The notes beneath the pieces are model-generated. The model was not told the DNA's origin. It did not search any database and was given only the letters and a program-made list of their open reading frames with translations. From assembly GCF_026967985.1 (NCBI RefSeq), contig NZ_JAPVBJ010000006.1, positions 1 through 64,000 on the forward strand: a stretch of 64,000 bases of DNA, read 5' to 3'. Made by a program: the position numbers and the translations under genes. Source of the DNA: Modestobacter sp. VKM Ac-2984 (GTDB taxonomy: Bacteria > Actinomycetota > Actinomycetes > Mycobacteriales > Geodermatophilaceae). Shown here in pieces: positions 27,529 to 36,541 of the stretch (position 1 is its first letter; each line of letters begins with the position of its first letter).

Positions 27529-28998
27529 GTGACGTCCCTCACTCCTGACTCGGCACCCGCTCCCGTCGTCCACCGCGGGCCGGTGACCTCGGCGTCCTAC
27601 TCGATCACCGTCCGGCTCACCGCCGACGGTGACCCGGCCAGCGTCGGCCGGATCGCCACCGCGGTGGGCAACGCCGGCGGCGCGGTCACCGCGATCGACG
27701 TGGTCGAGTCCCGCCCCGACGGCCTCACCGTGGACGTCACCTGCTCGGCCGCCGACGCCGAGCACTCCGAGGAGGTCGTCGCCGCCCTCGACGCGGTGGA
27801 GAACGTGCACGTCCGCAAGGTCAGCGACCGCACCTTCCTGCTGCACCTGGGCGGCAAGCTGGAGGTCGCCTCCCGGGTGCCGCTGAAGACCCGCGACGAC
27901 CTGTCGATGGCCTACACCCCCGGCGTCGCCCGGGTCTGCCTGGCGCTGGCCGAGCACCCCGAGGACGTCCGCCGGCTCACCATCAAGGGCAACACCGTCG
28001 CCGTCGTCACCGACGGCTCGGCGGTGCTGGGGCTGGGCGACATCGGGCCGGGCGCCTCCATGCCGGTCATGGAGGGCAAGGCGGCCCTGTTCAAGCGGTT
28101 CGGCGACATCGACGCCTGGCCGATCGCGCTGGACACCCAGGACGTCGACGAGATCGTGCGCACCGTCGAGCTCATCGCCCCCGGCTTCGGCGGCATCAAC
28201 CTGGAGGACATCTCCGCCCCCCGCTGCTTCGAGATCGAGGCCCGGCTGCGGGAGAAGCTCGACATCCCGGTCTTCCACGACGACCAGCACGGCACCGCGA
28301 TCTGCGTGCTCGCCGCGCTGCGCAACGCGCTGCGCGTCGTGGACAAGCAGCTCGAGGACGTCGCGGTCGTCGTCGCCGGCGGCGGCGCGGCCGGGACGGC
28401 GATCGTCACCCTGCTGCTGGAGGCCGGGGCCACGAACGTGCTGGTCTGGGACCGGGAGGGCGTCCTCGCCCCCGACGACGAGCGGCTCTCCCCGGCGAAG
28501 CTGGACCTGGCCCGGCGCACCAACCCCGGCTGCCGGCGGGGCGAGCTGGCCGACGCCCTGGTCGGCGCGGACGTGTTCATCGGGGTCAGCGCGGCCAACG
28601 TCATCCAGGCCGAGGTGCTCGCCGGGATGGCCGACCGGGCGGTGGTCTTCCCGATGGCCAACCCCACGCCGGACGTCGACCCGGTGCGGGCCCGGCAGTA
28701 CGCCGCCGTCGTCGCCTCCGGCCGCTCGGACCTGCCCAACCAGATCAACAACGTGCTGGCGTTCCCCGGGGTCTTCCGCGGGCTGCTCGACGCCCGGGCC
28801 AAGGAGATCCGCCCCGGCATGCTGCTGGCTGCCGCCGACGCGCTGGCCGCGGTGGTGGGCGACGACCAGCTCAACGCCAACTACATCATCCCCAGCGTCT
28901 TCGACCCCGCCGTCGCCACCGCGGTGGCCAGCGCCGTGGAGGAGTCGGCCCGCGCCGAGCCCGGTGCCACCGTGGACCTGCCCGGCGACGCAGACTGA
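27529..28998 (+). CDS. NAD-dependent malic enzyme with N-terminal ACT domain
   Basis: This 489-residue enzyme decarboxylates malate to pyruvate. An ACT domain fills residues about 18-95 (SYSITVRLTADGDPASVGRIATAVGNAGG). The malic enzyme core follows: YTPGVARVC, VTDGSAVLGLGDIGP, FGGINLEDISAPRCFEIE, DIPVFHDDQHGTA, a Rossmann motif VVAGGGAAGTAIV and MANPTPDVDP. The ACT domain suggests allosteric control, possibly by an amino acid. No Shine-Dalgarno precedes the GTG, which fits a leaderless start. The lyase gene begins 5 bases after the stop, so the two form an operon. Confidence 0.94.
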   Translation: MTSLTPDSAPAPVVHRGPVTSASYSITVRLTADGDPASVGRIATAVGNAGGAVTAIDVVESRPDGLTVDVTCSAADAEHSEEVVAALDAVENVHVRKVSDRTFLLHLGGKLEVASRVPLKTRDDLSMAYTPGVARVCLALAEHPEDVRRLTIKGNTVAVVTDGSAVLGLGDIGPGASMPVMEGKAALFKRFGDIDAWPIALDTQDVDEIVRTVELIAPGFGGINLEDISAPRCFEIEARLREKLDIPVFHDDQHGTAICVLAALRNALRVVDKQLEDVAVVVAGGGAAGTAIVTLLLEAGATNVLVWDREGVLAPDDERLSPAKLDLARRTNPGCRRGELADALVGADVFIGVSAANVIQAEVLAGMADRAVVFPMANPTPDVDPVRARQYAAVVASGRSDLPNQINNVLAFPGVFRGLLDARAKEIRPGMLLAAADALAAVVGDDQLNANYIIPSVFDPAVATAVASAVEESARAEPGATVDLPGDAD

Positions 28999-29003
28999 CC
29001 CGG

Positions 29004-30161
29004 GTGGGCACCTCCTTCGACGCACTGACCGAGGACGCGCTGCGCTCGGCCGGCAGCCTCAAGTGGACGAGGTACGGCGACGCGCTGGGTGCCTTCGTCG
29101 CCGAGATGGACTTCGGGACGGCGCCGGTGGTGACCCGGGCGCTGCACGACGCGGTCGACGCCGGGGCGCTGGGCTACCTGCCCGGCCCGGTCGCCGATGC
29201 GATGGCGCAGGCGTGCGCCAGCTGGCAGCTGCGCCGGTACGGCTGGGAGCTGCCGGCCGAGTGGATCACCCCGCTGGGCGACGTCGTCGCCGGCCTGCAG
29301 GCGGCGATCGAGCACTTCACCCCCGCCGGCGCGCCGGTCGTGCTGCCCACCCCGGCGTACATGCCGTTCCTGAAGGTGCCCCGGCTGATGGGCCGCGAGC
29401 TGGTCGAGGTGCCGATGGTGCCGGGCGACGACGGCCGACTGACCCATGACCTCGCGGCGCTGGACCGGGCACTGAGCCCGGGGGCCCTGCTGGTGCACGT
29501 CAACCCGCACAACCCGGTGGGTCGGGTGTTCACCACGGCCGAGCAGGTCGCCCTGGCCGAGGTCGTGGACCGGAACGGCGCCCGGGTGTTCGCCGACGAG
29601 ATCCACGCGCCGCTGGTGTACCCGGGGGCGGTGCACCGGCCCTACGCCGCGCTGTCGGAGGCCACGGCCCGGCACACGGTGACCGCGACGTCGGCGTCCA
29701 AGGCGTTCAACGTGCCCGGGCTCAAGGCCGCGCAGCTGCTGCTGTCCAACCCGGCCGACGCCGCGCACTGGGCCGAGGTCGGCGAGCTGGCCGGTCACGG
29801 CGCCTCCACCCCCGGGGTGCTGGCCAGCACGGCGGCGTACGAGCAGGGGGAGGAGTGGCTGGACGACGTCCTGGCGTACCTGGACGGCAACCGCCGGCTG
29901 CTGGCCGAGCTGCTCGCCGAGCACCTGCCGGCGGTGCGGTACACCCCGCCGGAGGGCACCTACCTGGCCTGGCTGGACGGCCGGGAGCTGGGGATCGAGG
30001 AGCCGCTGGGCGAGTTCTTCCTGCGCGAGGCCGGCGTGGCGCTGGTGGACGGGCCGGAGTGCGGCGCCCCCGGGGCCGGGCACGTCCGGCTGAACCTGGC
30101 CACCCCCCGCCCGGTGCTCCGCACGATCGTCGACCGCATGGCCACCGCCGTCACCCGCTGA
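29004..30161 (+). CDS. MalY/PatB-type C-S lyase or aminotransferase
   Basis: This is a 385-residue fold-type I PLP enzyme. The Schiff-base lysine lies in ATSASKAFNVPGLKAAQ, with HNPVGRVF and RVFADEIHAPLVYPG earlier; both are typical of MalY/PatB cystathionine beta-lyases. Members cleave cystathionine or other S-alkyl cysteines, and some act as aminotransferases, so the substrate is open. The GTG at 29004 lies 5 bases after the malic enzyme stop, and pyruvate is a product of both activities. The gene ends 70 bases before the DNA glycosylase gene. Confidence 0.88.
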   Translation: MGTSFDALTEDALRSAGSLKWTRYGDALGAFVAEMDFGTAPVVTRALHDAVDAGALGYLPGPVADAMAQACASWQLRRYGWELPAEWITPLGDVVAGLQAAIEHFTPAGAPVVLPTPAYMPFLKVPRLMGRELVEVPMVPGDDGRLTHDLAALDRALSPGALLVHVNPHNPVGRVFTTAEQVALAEVVDRNGARVFADEIHAPLVYPGAVHRPYAALSEATARHTVTATSASKAFNVPGLKAAQLLLSNPADAAHWAEVGELAGHGASTPGVLASTAAYEQGEEWLDDVLAYLDGNRRLLAELLAEHLPAVRYTPPEGTYLAWLDGRELGIEEPLGEFFLREAGVALVDGPECGAPGAGHVRLNLATPRPVLRTIVDRMATAVTR

Positions 30162-30231
30162 GGGGCCGAAGTCGCGATTTTGGCCCCTGGGGAGGACGAC
30201 GGGGGTGGTGTTCCACGTGGATCATGGGGCC

Positions 30232-31101
30232 GTGCCCGAGTTGCCCGAGGTGGAGGCGCTGGCGGCGTTCCTGCGGGAGAACGCGGTCGGCCGGATCGTG
30301 ACGCGCGTCGACCTGGCCGCGGTGCAGGCGATCAAGACGTTCGACCCGCCGCTGTCCTCGTTGGCCGGGCTGGAGCTCACCGGCGCCTCCCGGCACGGCA
30401 AGTTCCTCGACCTGGACGTCTCCGGGCTGCACCTGGTCGTCCACCTGGCCCGGGCCGGCTGGCTGCACTGGCGGCAGAACCTGCCCACCGCACCGCCCAA
30501 GCCGGGCAAGGGCCCGCTGGCGCTGCGGGTGCACCTGGAGCCGCGCGAGGGAGAGCTGCCCGAGGGCTTCGACCTGACCGAGCAGGGCACCCGCAAGGGG
30601 CTGGCGGTGTACGTCGTCCGCTCGCCGGCGGAGGTGCCGGGCATCGCCCGGCTGGGCCCGGACGCGCTGGAGCTGGACGCCGAGACGCTCGGGGCGCTGC
30701 TGGCCGGCCGGCGCACCCAGCTCAAGGGCACCCTCACCGACCAGACCGTGCTGTCCGGGATCGGGAACGCCTACTCCGACGAGATCCTGCACGCCGCCCG
30801 GCTCTCCCCGTTCAAGATGGCCGACAAGGTCACCGACGACGAGCTGCTCCGGCTGCACATGGCTGTGCACGAGACGTTGACCGGGGCCCTGGACCGTCAG
30901 CTGGGGCAGCGGGCGGCGACGCTCAAGGGAGAGAAGCGGGCCGGCCTGCAGGTGCACGCCCGCACCGGGCTGCCCTGCCCGGTCTGCGGGGACACCGTGC
31001 GTGAGGTGTCCTTCGCCGACACCTCGCTGCAGTACTGCGCGACCTGCCAGACCGGCGGCAAGCCGCTGGCCGACCGGCGGATGTCCAAGCTGCTGCGCTG
31101 A
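30232..31101 (+). CDS. Fpg/Nei family DNA glycosylase
   Basis: The 289-residue base-excision repair enzyme starts M-PELPEVEAL, where proline 2 is the catalytic nucleophile; this fixes the GTG at 30232. The active lysine is in TGASRHGKFLDL, the H2TH region in GTLTDQTVLSGIGNAYSDEILHAARLSP, and the zinc finger in CPVCG and YCATCQT near the end. It removes oxidised purines or pyrimidines and nicks the strand. I cannot decide between Fpg and Nei2 from motifs. A conserved hairpin element follows directly after the stop. Confidence 0.9.
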   Translation: MPELPEVEALAAFLRENAVGRIVTRVDLAAVQAIKTFDPPLSSLAGLELTGASRHGKFLDLDVSGLHLVVHLARAGWLHWRQNLPTAPPKPGKGPLALRVHLEPREGELPEGFDLTEQGTRKGLAVYVVRSPAEVPGIARLGPDALELDAETLGALLAGRRTQLKGTLTDQTVLSGIGNAYSDEILHAARLSPFKMADKVTDDELLRLHMAVHETLTGALDRQLGQRAATLKGEKRAGLQVHARTGLPCPVCGDTVREVSFADTSLQYCATCQTGGKPLADRRMSKLLR

Positions 31102-31103
31102 CG

Positions 31104-31161
31104 AAGGACCCCGTTGCCCCCCGCCACTCGCACGCTCGCGGCGGGACCCTGCAACGGGGCC
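31104..31161 (+). repeat. dispersed hairpin element, copy 1 (stop-adjacent)
   Basis: The element starts AAGGACC two bases after the Fpg/Nei stop and ends GGGGCC. CCCCGTTGC (31109-31117) pairs perfectly with GCAACGGGG (31151-31159). An inner stem, CCCGCC (31120-31125) with GGCGGG (31140-31145), closes a loop with the conserved core CTCGCACGCTCGC. Copies 2 to 4 share the core but have different, still paired, outer stems. Position and structure suggest a terminator. The -10-like CATACT of the next gene begins at its last base. Confidence 0.75.
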
Positions 31162-31172
31162 ATACTGGCGGC

Positions 31173-31832
31173 GTGCTGGTGACCTTCGACCTGTTCAGCG
31201 CGCTGATCGACTCCCGGACGGGCGGGTCGGCGGTGTTCGCCCGGCTGGCGACCGGCCACGGCTGGGACGTCGCCGGCACCGACCTCTACGACGACTGGGA
31301 CGCCCGCAACAAGGCCTCGCAGAAGGACGTCGCCGACTGGGTGCCCTTCGCCGAGCACTGCCGGCGCGCCCTCACCGACACCTACGCGGCCCGGGGCCTG
31401 GACGCCGACGCCACCGCGGACACCCTCGCGCTGCTGGCGTCGTTGCCGGACTGGCCGCTGTGGCCCGACGTCGGCCGGGCGCTGCCGCTGGTGGCCGAGC
31501 AGCACCAGGTCGGGGTGCTGTCCAACGTGGACGACGACCTGTTCGCCCGCACCCGCGTCGCCGGCCTGGTGCACCCGGACGCCGTCCTGACCAGTGAGCG
31601 GCTGCACGCCTACAAGCCGCACCCGGAGATCTACCAGCGGGCGGCCGAGGCCGGGGCCGCGGTGCACGTCCCCGCGTCCGCGCGGGACACCCGGGGGGCG
31701 CTGGAGGCCGGGCTCACGGTCGTCCGGGTGCGCCGTCCGGGGCACCGCGTCGACCCGGACGGGCCGCAGCCGCAGCACGAGGTCACCGATCTCCTGGAGC
31801 TCCCCGGCGTGCTCGCTGCCCTGACCGGGTAG
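31173..31832 (+). CDS. HAD superfamily hydrolase
   Basis: This 219-residue haloacid dehalogenase-type enzyme has motif I as FDLFSALIDS (the second catalytic aspartate is replaced by serine), motif II VGVLSNVDDD, motif III lysine in HAYKPHPEIYQ and a short cap domain. The D-to-S change in motif I resembles the dehalogenase branch more than phosphatases, so the reaction is uncertain. CATACT at 31161-31166 lies 6 bases before the GTG, again the leaderless pattern. It stands alone between the hairpin element and the TspO-like gene. Confidence 0.82.
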   Translation: MLVTFDLFSALIDSRTGGSAVFARLATGHGWDVAGTDLYDDWDARNKASQKDVADWVPFAEHCRRALTDTYAARGLDADATADTLALLASLPDWPLWPDVGRALPLVAEQHQVGVLSNVDDDLFARTRVAGLVHPDAVLTSERLHAYKPHPEIYQRAAEAGAAVHVPASARDTRGALEAGLTVVRVRRPGHRVDPDGPQPQHEVTDLLELPGVLAALTG

Positions 31833-31913
31833 ACCGCCCGCGGACGCGGCCGATCCCGGTGGCTCGACGGACCGGGGGAGAGCCGACGAGCAGGAGCGGA
31901 CGAGGAGGTACCG

Positions 31914-32681
31914 ATGAGGGACACCCCCCGCGTCGTCGCGGTGGTCGCTGCGGCGGTCGCCCAGATCGTCGGGAGCCCGCTGGGCTCCGCCATCGCCGGC
32001 CGCAGCGTCGGCGACGTCAGCGACGCCGACCGCTCGTTGGTCACCCCGGCCGGTTGGGCCTTCAGCATCTGGGGGCTGATCTTCGCCGGGTCGCTGGCCT
32101 GGGCGGTCTACCAGGCGCTGCCCGCCCAGCGCGAGCGCGAGGTGCACCGGCGCACCGGGTGGCCGCTGGCCGTCGCGTTCGCCGGGAACGCCGTCTGGGA
32201 GGTCGTCTTCCCACTGGACGGGGCCTGGCAGTACGTCGCCACGGTGCTGATCTTCGGGATCACCGCAGCGGCCGCCGTCGCCTACGTCCGGCTGCAGACC
32301 GTGCCGGCCGACGGGCTGGCCCGGTTCCTGCCGCGGGCCACCGCGGGGTTGCTGTTGGGCTGGCTCACCGTGGCGTCGGTGGCCGCGGTGGGCAGCACCG
32401 GGGTGGCGCTCGGGCTGTCCCCGGACACCCTCGCGGCCCAGGCCTGGGCGGTCGCCGCGCTGGTCACGGTCGCCGGGGTCGCCGCCGCGGTGCTCCTCGG
32501 CTCCTACGTCGCCGCCGGCCCGTTCGCGGCCGCGGTCATCTGGGGCCTGCTCGGCATCGCTGCCGCCGAGGGGCCGCAGCAGGTCGCCGTGGCCGCGATC
32601 AGCGCAGCCGCCGTCGTCCTGGTGGCGCTGGCCGGCCGGGCGTTGACCCGGACCGACCGCAGCGCCCTGCTGGTCGGCTGA
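31914..32681 (+). CDS. TspO/MBR-like membrane protein
   Basis: The 255-residue protein has about seven hydrophobic segments and the segment VTPAGWAFSIWGLIFAGSLAWAVYQ, which is characteristic of the large TspO-related (tryptophan-rich) family. Family members bind tetrapyrroles or act as stress sensors; no ligand can be read here. AGGAGG stands before the ATG at 31914. The gene is alone on the plus strand and converges on the MBL hydrolase gene with a 30-base gap. Confidence 0.75.
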   Translation: MRDTPRVVAVVAAAVAQIVGSPLGSAIAGRSVGDVSDADRSLVTPAGWAFSIWGLIFAGSLAWAVYQALPAQREREVHRRTGWPLAVAFAGNAVWEVVFPLDGAWQYVATVLIFGITAAAAVAYVRLQTVPADGLARFLPRATAGLLLGWLTVASVAAVGSTGVALGLSPDTLAAQAWAVAALVTVAGVAAAVLLGSYVAAGPFAAAVIWGLLGIAAAEGPQQVAVAAISAAAVVLVALAGRALTRTDRSALLVG

Positions 32682-32711
32682 GCGCGCCGCCCGGGCCGGA
32701 GGGCGCTGCCC

Positions 32712-33914
32712 TCAGCCCCGGCTGCCGGCCCGCCGGGAGGTCAGCCGCCGGACGCGGGCGGGGGCAGCCACCGGCCGGCCCGGGGGGACGTCGTCGGCCG
32801 AGCCGACCGCCGTCCACCAGTCGCGCACCGGGGGCGGGGCCAGCACGTCGACCCGCTCACCGGGCTGCGGGACGACGACCGTGACCCCGCGGGCCTCGGC
32901 GGCGGCGAGCAGCCGCTGCACCGGCTCGGCCCAGCGGTGGAAGGCCAGGTTGAACGTCGCCCAGTGGATCGGCACGAGCACCCGGCCGCCCAGGTCGCCG
33001 TGCGCGCGCACGGCCTCCTCCGGGTCCATGTGGATGGCGTGCCAGGCGTCGTTGTAGGCGCCGATCGGCTGCAGTGTCAGGTCGAAGGGCCCCAGGCGTG
33101 CACCGATCCCGGCGAAGGCCGGGGTGTAGCCGGTGTCGCCGCCGAAGAACACCCGGTGCCGGGGGCCGGCCACCACCCAGGACGACCAGAGCGTGGTGTC
33201 CCGGGCGAAGAACCGGCCGGAGAAGTGCCGGGCCTCGGTGCAGGTGAGGGTGAGCCCGGCGACGGTCGTGGCGCCGTCCCAGTCCAGCTCGACGATCCGG
33301 TCGTCCGGCACACCCCACCGGCGCAGGTGCGCGCCGATGCCGAGTGGGACGACGAACGGCGCCGACTGCTCGCGCACGAGGGCCCGGACGGTGGGCAGGT
33401 CCAGGTGGTCGTAGTGGTCGTGGCTGATCAGCACGGCGTCGACCGGCGGCAGGCTCTCGACCGGCGTCGGGGGCTCGTGCAGCCGGGTGGGGCCGAGCAG
33501 CGGGGAGGGGGACACCCGCTCGCCCCACACCGGGTCGACCAGCACCCGCCGGCCGTCGATCTCGAGCAGGGCGCTGGAGTGCCCGAACCAGGTGACCGCC
33601 AGCTCGGCGGCCTGCTCGGGCACCTCGGGGACGGTCAGCGGGATCGGCCCGCCGGGCAGCCCCTTGTGCCGGTCCTCGTGCCACTGGCGGAGCAGGCCGT
33701 CCCGGGCGTTGGCCGGGGCGAGCGCCGGGGTCGGGAGGTTGTTGTGGAACTTGCCCTCGGCGAACTGGGACGAGCCGGTGACGGTCGGGCGGAGCCGGCG
33801 CTGGCTGGCGCCGAGGGCGACGGGCAGGCCCCAGGCGGCGCGGGCGACCCAGCTCGCGCCGCCCAGCAGGGCGGTGGCAGCGGTGGCGGTGGCGACACGA
33901 CGGAGGAACGGCAC
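32712..33914 (-). CDS. MBL-fold hydrolase, NAPE-PLD/UlaG type
   Basis: The 400-residue protein has an N-terminal hydrophobic segment (ATATAATALLGGASWVARAAW), probably an anchor or signal, then a metallo-beta-lactamase domain. The metal motifs are TWFGHSSALLEIDG, LISHDHYDHLD (HxHxDH), a histidine in EARHFSGRFF, FFGGDTGY and PIHWATFNLAFH. These fit the bacterial relatives of N-acyl phosphatidylethanolamine phospholipase D. The GTG at 33914 is used; the frame runs further up into a hairpin without a good start. The substrate is unknown. Confidence 0.85.
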   Translation of the reverse strand: MPFLRRVATATAATALLGGASWVARAAWGLPVALGASQRRLRPTVTGSSQFAEGKFHNNLPTPALAPANARDGLLRQWHEDRHKGLPGGPIPLTVPEVPEQAAELAVTWFGHSSALLEIDGRRVLVDPVWGERVSPSPLLGPTRLHEPPTPVESLPPVDAVLISHDHYDHLDLPTVRALVREQSAPFVVPLGIGAHLRRWGVPDDRIVELDWDGATTVAGLTLTCTEARHFSGRFFARDTTLWSSWVVAGPRHRVFFGGDTGYTPAFAGIGARLGPFDLTLQPIGAYNDAWHAIHMDPEEAVRAHGDLGGRVLVPIHWATFNLAFHRWAEPVQRLLAAAEARGVTVVVPQPGERVDVLAPPPVRDWWTAVGSADDVPPGRPVAAPARVRRLTSRRAGSRG

Positions 33915-33965
33915 GTCCCCAGCATCCCCGACGCAGCTGGGCGATGCCCAGGAAGTGGTGCAGAA

Positions 33966-34010
33966 GACGCTTGTGCTCTGCTCACCGGGGGTGAGCAGAG
34001 CACAAGCGTC
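33966..34010 (-). terminator. terminator of the FtsX-type exporter operon
   Basis: A perfect 21-base-pair inverted repeat (33966-33986 with 33990-34010) has a loop of only 3 bases. It lies 48 bases past the stop of the minus-strand permease gene and 51 bases before the start of the MBL hydrolase gene. The stem includes the AT-bearing word CTTGTGCTCTGCTCA, unlike its surroundings. It should insulate the two minus-strand genes from each other. Confidence 0.75.
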
Positions 34011-34058
34011 CGGAAGACTCACCGCCCCCGGGTCACGGGTGCGGAGCGGAGGCCCTCG

Positions 34059-36536
34059 TCAGCCGGCGATCGCCGCCACCGGCGGGGTCTTGGCGGCCCG
34101 CCGGGCCGGCAGCACCGAGGCCAGCAGCCCGGCCACCGTGGCGACCAGCACGATCGCGCCGATCTGCAGCCACGGGATGCTGATCACCACCTCGCCGATC
34201 TCGCCGAGCGCCGAGGCCGCTCCCACCAGGCCGTAGGCGCCGCCGACCAGCACGCCGAGCACCGCGGCCACGCCGGCGACCAGCACCGCCTCCCAGGCCA
34301 GCAGCGCGCGCAGCTGGCGCCGGGTCAGCCCCAGTGCCCGCAGCAGGCCGCTCTCCTGGCGCCGCTCGACCACCGACAGGGCCAGCGTGTTGCCGACCCC
34401 GATCAGGGCGATCAGCACGGCCACACCGAGCAGCCCGGTGACGACGAGGAGCAGCACGTCCACGATCTGGTCGATCGCGGCGCGCTCGCTGGCCACCCCG
34501 GTCACGAACGCGGTGGGCAGCGCCGTGCCGGCCAGTTCGGTGACCTCGTCGATCACCGCGGTCTGGTCGACCCCGTCGGCCATCCGCAGCCACATGGTCT
34601 CCACGGCTGCCTCGGGAACCAGCGCCTGCAGGTCGGTGGTGCTCAGCAGCGTCCGGTCGGTCTCGCCGGCCACCACGGTCAGCGTGCGCGAGCGGTCACC
34701 AGCGGTCAGCGTCAGCGAGTCGCCGGGCTGCGCGTCCCAGGAGTCGGCCTCCCAGTCGGCGAGGACGACCTGGCCGAGTTCGGGCAGCGTGACGTCGCTC
34801 GTCGAGCGCAGCACCGGGAGCGCCGAGGCCGCGTCGACGCCGCTGACCCAGCTCTCCGTGCCGTCCGGCCCGGTGACCGTCGCCGCGGTGAGCCCGGTGG
34901 CTCCCACCACGCCCTCCACCGACTCCAGCTGGCCCTGCAACGTGGCCGGGACGGGCTCGTCGTAGCTCTGGAGGATCACGTCGGTCGGGTAGTTGGCCGC
35001 CAGTCCCGCCTGGGCGGTGGCCCGGGTGGAGCTGGCCCCGACGACCATCGCCGTGGTCAGCGTGACGCCGATCAGCAGCGCGGTGGCGGTGGCCGCCGTC
35101 CGGCGGGGGTTGCGGGTCGCGTTGCCGCTGGCCAGGCGCGCCGGGAGCCCGCCGAACCGGCCGAGCAGCCGGCCGGCCGCCGCGACGACCGGCGGAACCG
35201 CCCGCTGGGCGAGCAGCAGGAGCCCCAGCGAACTGAGCACCCCGCCGCCCAGCGAGACCAGGATGTCCGCGCTCACCACGCCCAGGGTCATCAGCGCCAC
35301 GCCGGGGACGGTGAGCAGCAGGCCGGTGACCAGCCGGGCGACGCCGCTGCGGGAACGCAGCGGGGCCGGGTCCGTCGGGCGCAGCGCGGCCAGCGGGGCG
35401 ACCCGGGTGGCGGCGCGGGCCGGGGAGAGCGCGGCGATCAGCGTGGTGACCGTGCCGACGACGATGCCGACGCCGACGACGTACGGCGGCACCGCCACCC
35501 CGGACAGCGGGATGGGGGAGTCGATGCGAGACACCAGGGCCGAGACGCCGGCGGCCAGCCCGATCCCGGCGAGCACGCCGATCACGGAGGCGACCAGCCC
35601 GGTGAGCACGGCCTCGCCGAGCACGCTCCGGCGGATCTGCCGGGAGGTCGCGCCGATGCAGCGCAGCAGGGCCAGGTCGCGGGTCCGCTGGGCCAGCAGC
35701 ACGGCGAAGGTGTTGGCGATGACCAGCCCGGCGACGAGCACCGCGATGGTGGCGAACACCAGCAGCGAGGTGGTGAGCCAGTCGGCGTCACCGGTCAGCA
35801 TCGCGACGGACTCCTCGGCCTGCGCGGTGCCGGTGCGGACGGTGACGTCCTCGCCGGACAGCGTGGCGCGCACCTCATCGGCGAGGAGAGCGGGGTCGGT
35901 GCGGACGGGCCCGGCGACGCGCAGCTCGGTCGGCTCCGCCGCCCCCCACGCCTGGGCCTGGTCGGCGGTGACGTAGGCCTTGCCGTAGATCCCGGCGGTG
36001 GGGTCGCCGCCCAGGTCGACGACGCCGGTCACCATCGCGTCGATGGTGGTGGCCGTGCCCTCGTCGTCGTAGACGGTGACCGGCAGGACGTCGCCGACGG
36101 CGGCACCGACGCGCTCGCTGACCGCGATCTCGCCCGGGCGCACCGGCAGCGAGCCGTCGCTCAGCTGCTGCCAGCGCAGCGCCGGGTCACCGGCCACCGA
36201 CTCGACCTGCAGGTACTGGGCGCCGGTGCGACCGGGGGCCACGGCCTGCACGGAGGTCTCCCAGGTCGGGTCGACGGCCTGCACGGCGGTCAGCGCGGTG
36301 AGGGTGTCGACGTGCTCGGCCAGCCCGGCGCCGCTGTCGGAGGTGACCACCACGTCGGCGTCGACGTATTGAGCGCCGGCCGCCGCCAGGACGGTGGCCT
36401 TCGTGGTCTCGTTGAGCACCAGGGTGGCGACCACGAACCCCACGGCGATGACGATCGCCAGGGTCGAGGCGACCAGCCGGCCGGCGTGCGCCCGGATGCT
36501 CGCTCGCGTCACTCGGGACATGGCGCCTGCACGCAT
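34059..36536 (-). CDS. FtsX-type ABC transporter permease
   Basis: This 825-residue membrane protein has an N-terminal helix (LVASTLAIVIAVGFVVATLVLNE), a periplasmic-type MacB domain, and two FtsX domains. The first is near residues 245-375 (LLVFATIAVLVAGLVIANTFAVLLAQRTRDLALLRCIGA) and the second near 690-815 (LLVVTGLLGVAVLIALIGVGNTLALSVVERRQESGLLRALG). Large permeases of this kind work with an LolD/MacB-type ATPase to export or extract lipophilic or peptide cargo. The ATPase gene ends 5 bases upstream. The cargo is not apparent. Confidence 0.92.
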   Translation of the reverse strand: MRAGAMSRVTRASIRAHAGRLVASTLAIVIAVGFVVATLVLNETTKATVLAAAGAQYVDADVVVTSDSGAGLAEHVDTLTALTAVQAVDPTWETSVQAVAPGRTGAQYLQVESVAGDPALRWQQLSDGSLPVRPGEIAVSERVGAAVGDVLPVTVYDDEGTATTIDAMVTGVVDLGGDPTAGIYGKAYVTADQAQAWGAAEPTELRVAGPVRTDPALLADEVRATLSGEDVTVRTGTAQAEESVAMLTGDADWLTTSLLVFATIAVLVAGLVIANTFAVLLAQRTRDLALLRCIGATSRQIRRSVLGEAVLTGLVASVIGVLAGIGLAAGVSALVSRIDSPIPLSGVAVPPYVVGVGIVVGTVTTLIAALSPARAATRVAPLAALRPTDPAPLRSRSGVARLVTGLLLTVPGVALMTLGVVSADILVSLGGGVLSSLGLLLLAQRAVPPVVAAAGRLLGRFGGLPARLASGNATRNPRRTAATATALLIGVTLTTAMVVGASSTRATAQAGLAANYPTDVILQSYDEPVPATLQGQLESVEGVVGATGLTAATVTGPDGTESWVSGVDAASALPVLRSTSDVTLPELGQVVLADWEADSWDAQPGDSLTLTAGDRSRTLTVVAGETDRTLLSTTDLQALVPEAAVETMWLRMADGVDQTAVIDEVTELAGTALPTAFVTGVASERAAIDQIVDVLLLVVTGLLGVAVLIALIGVGNTLALSVVERRQESGLLRALGLTRRQLRALLAWEAVLVAGVAAVLGVLVGGAYGLVGAASALGEIGEVVISIPWLQIGAIVLVATVAGLLASVLPARRAAKTPPVAAIAG

Positions 36537-36541
36537 GACGG

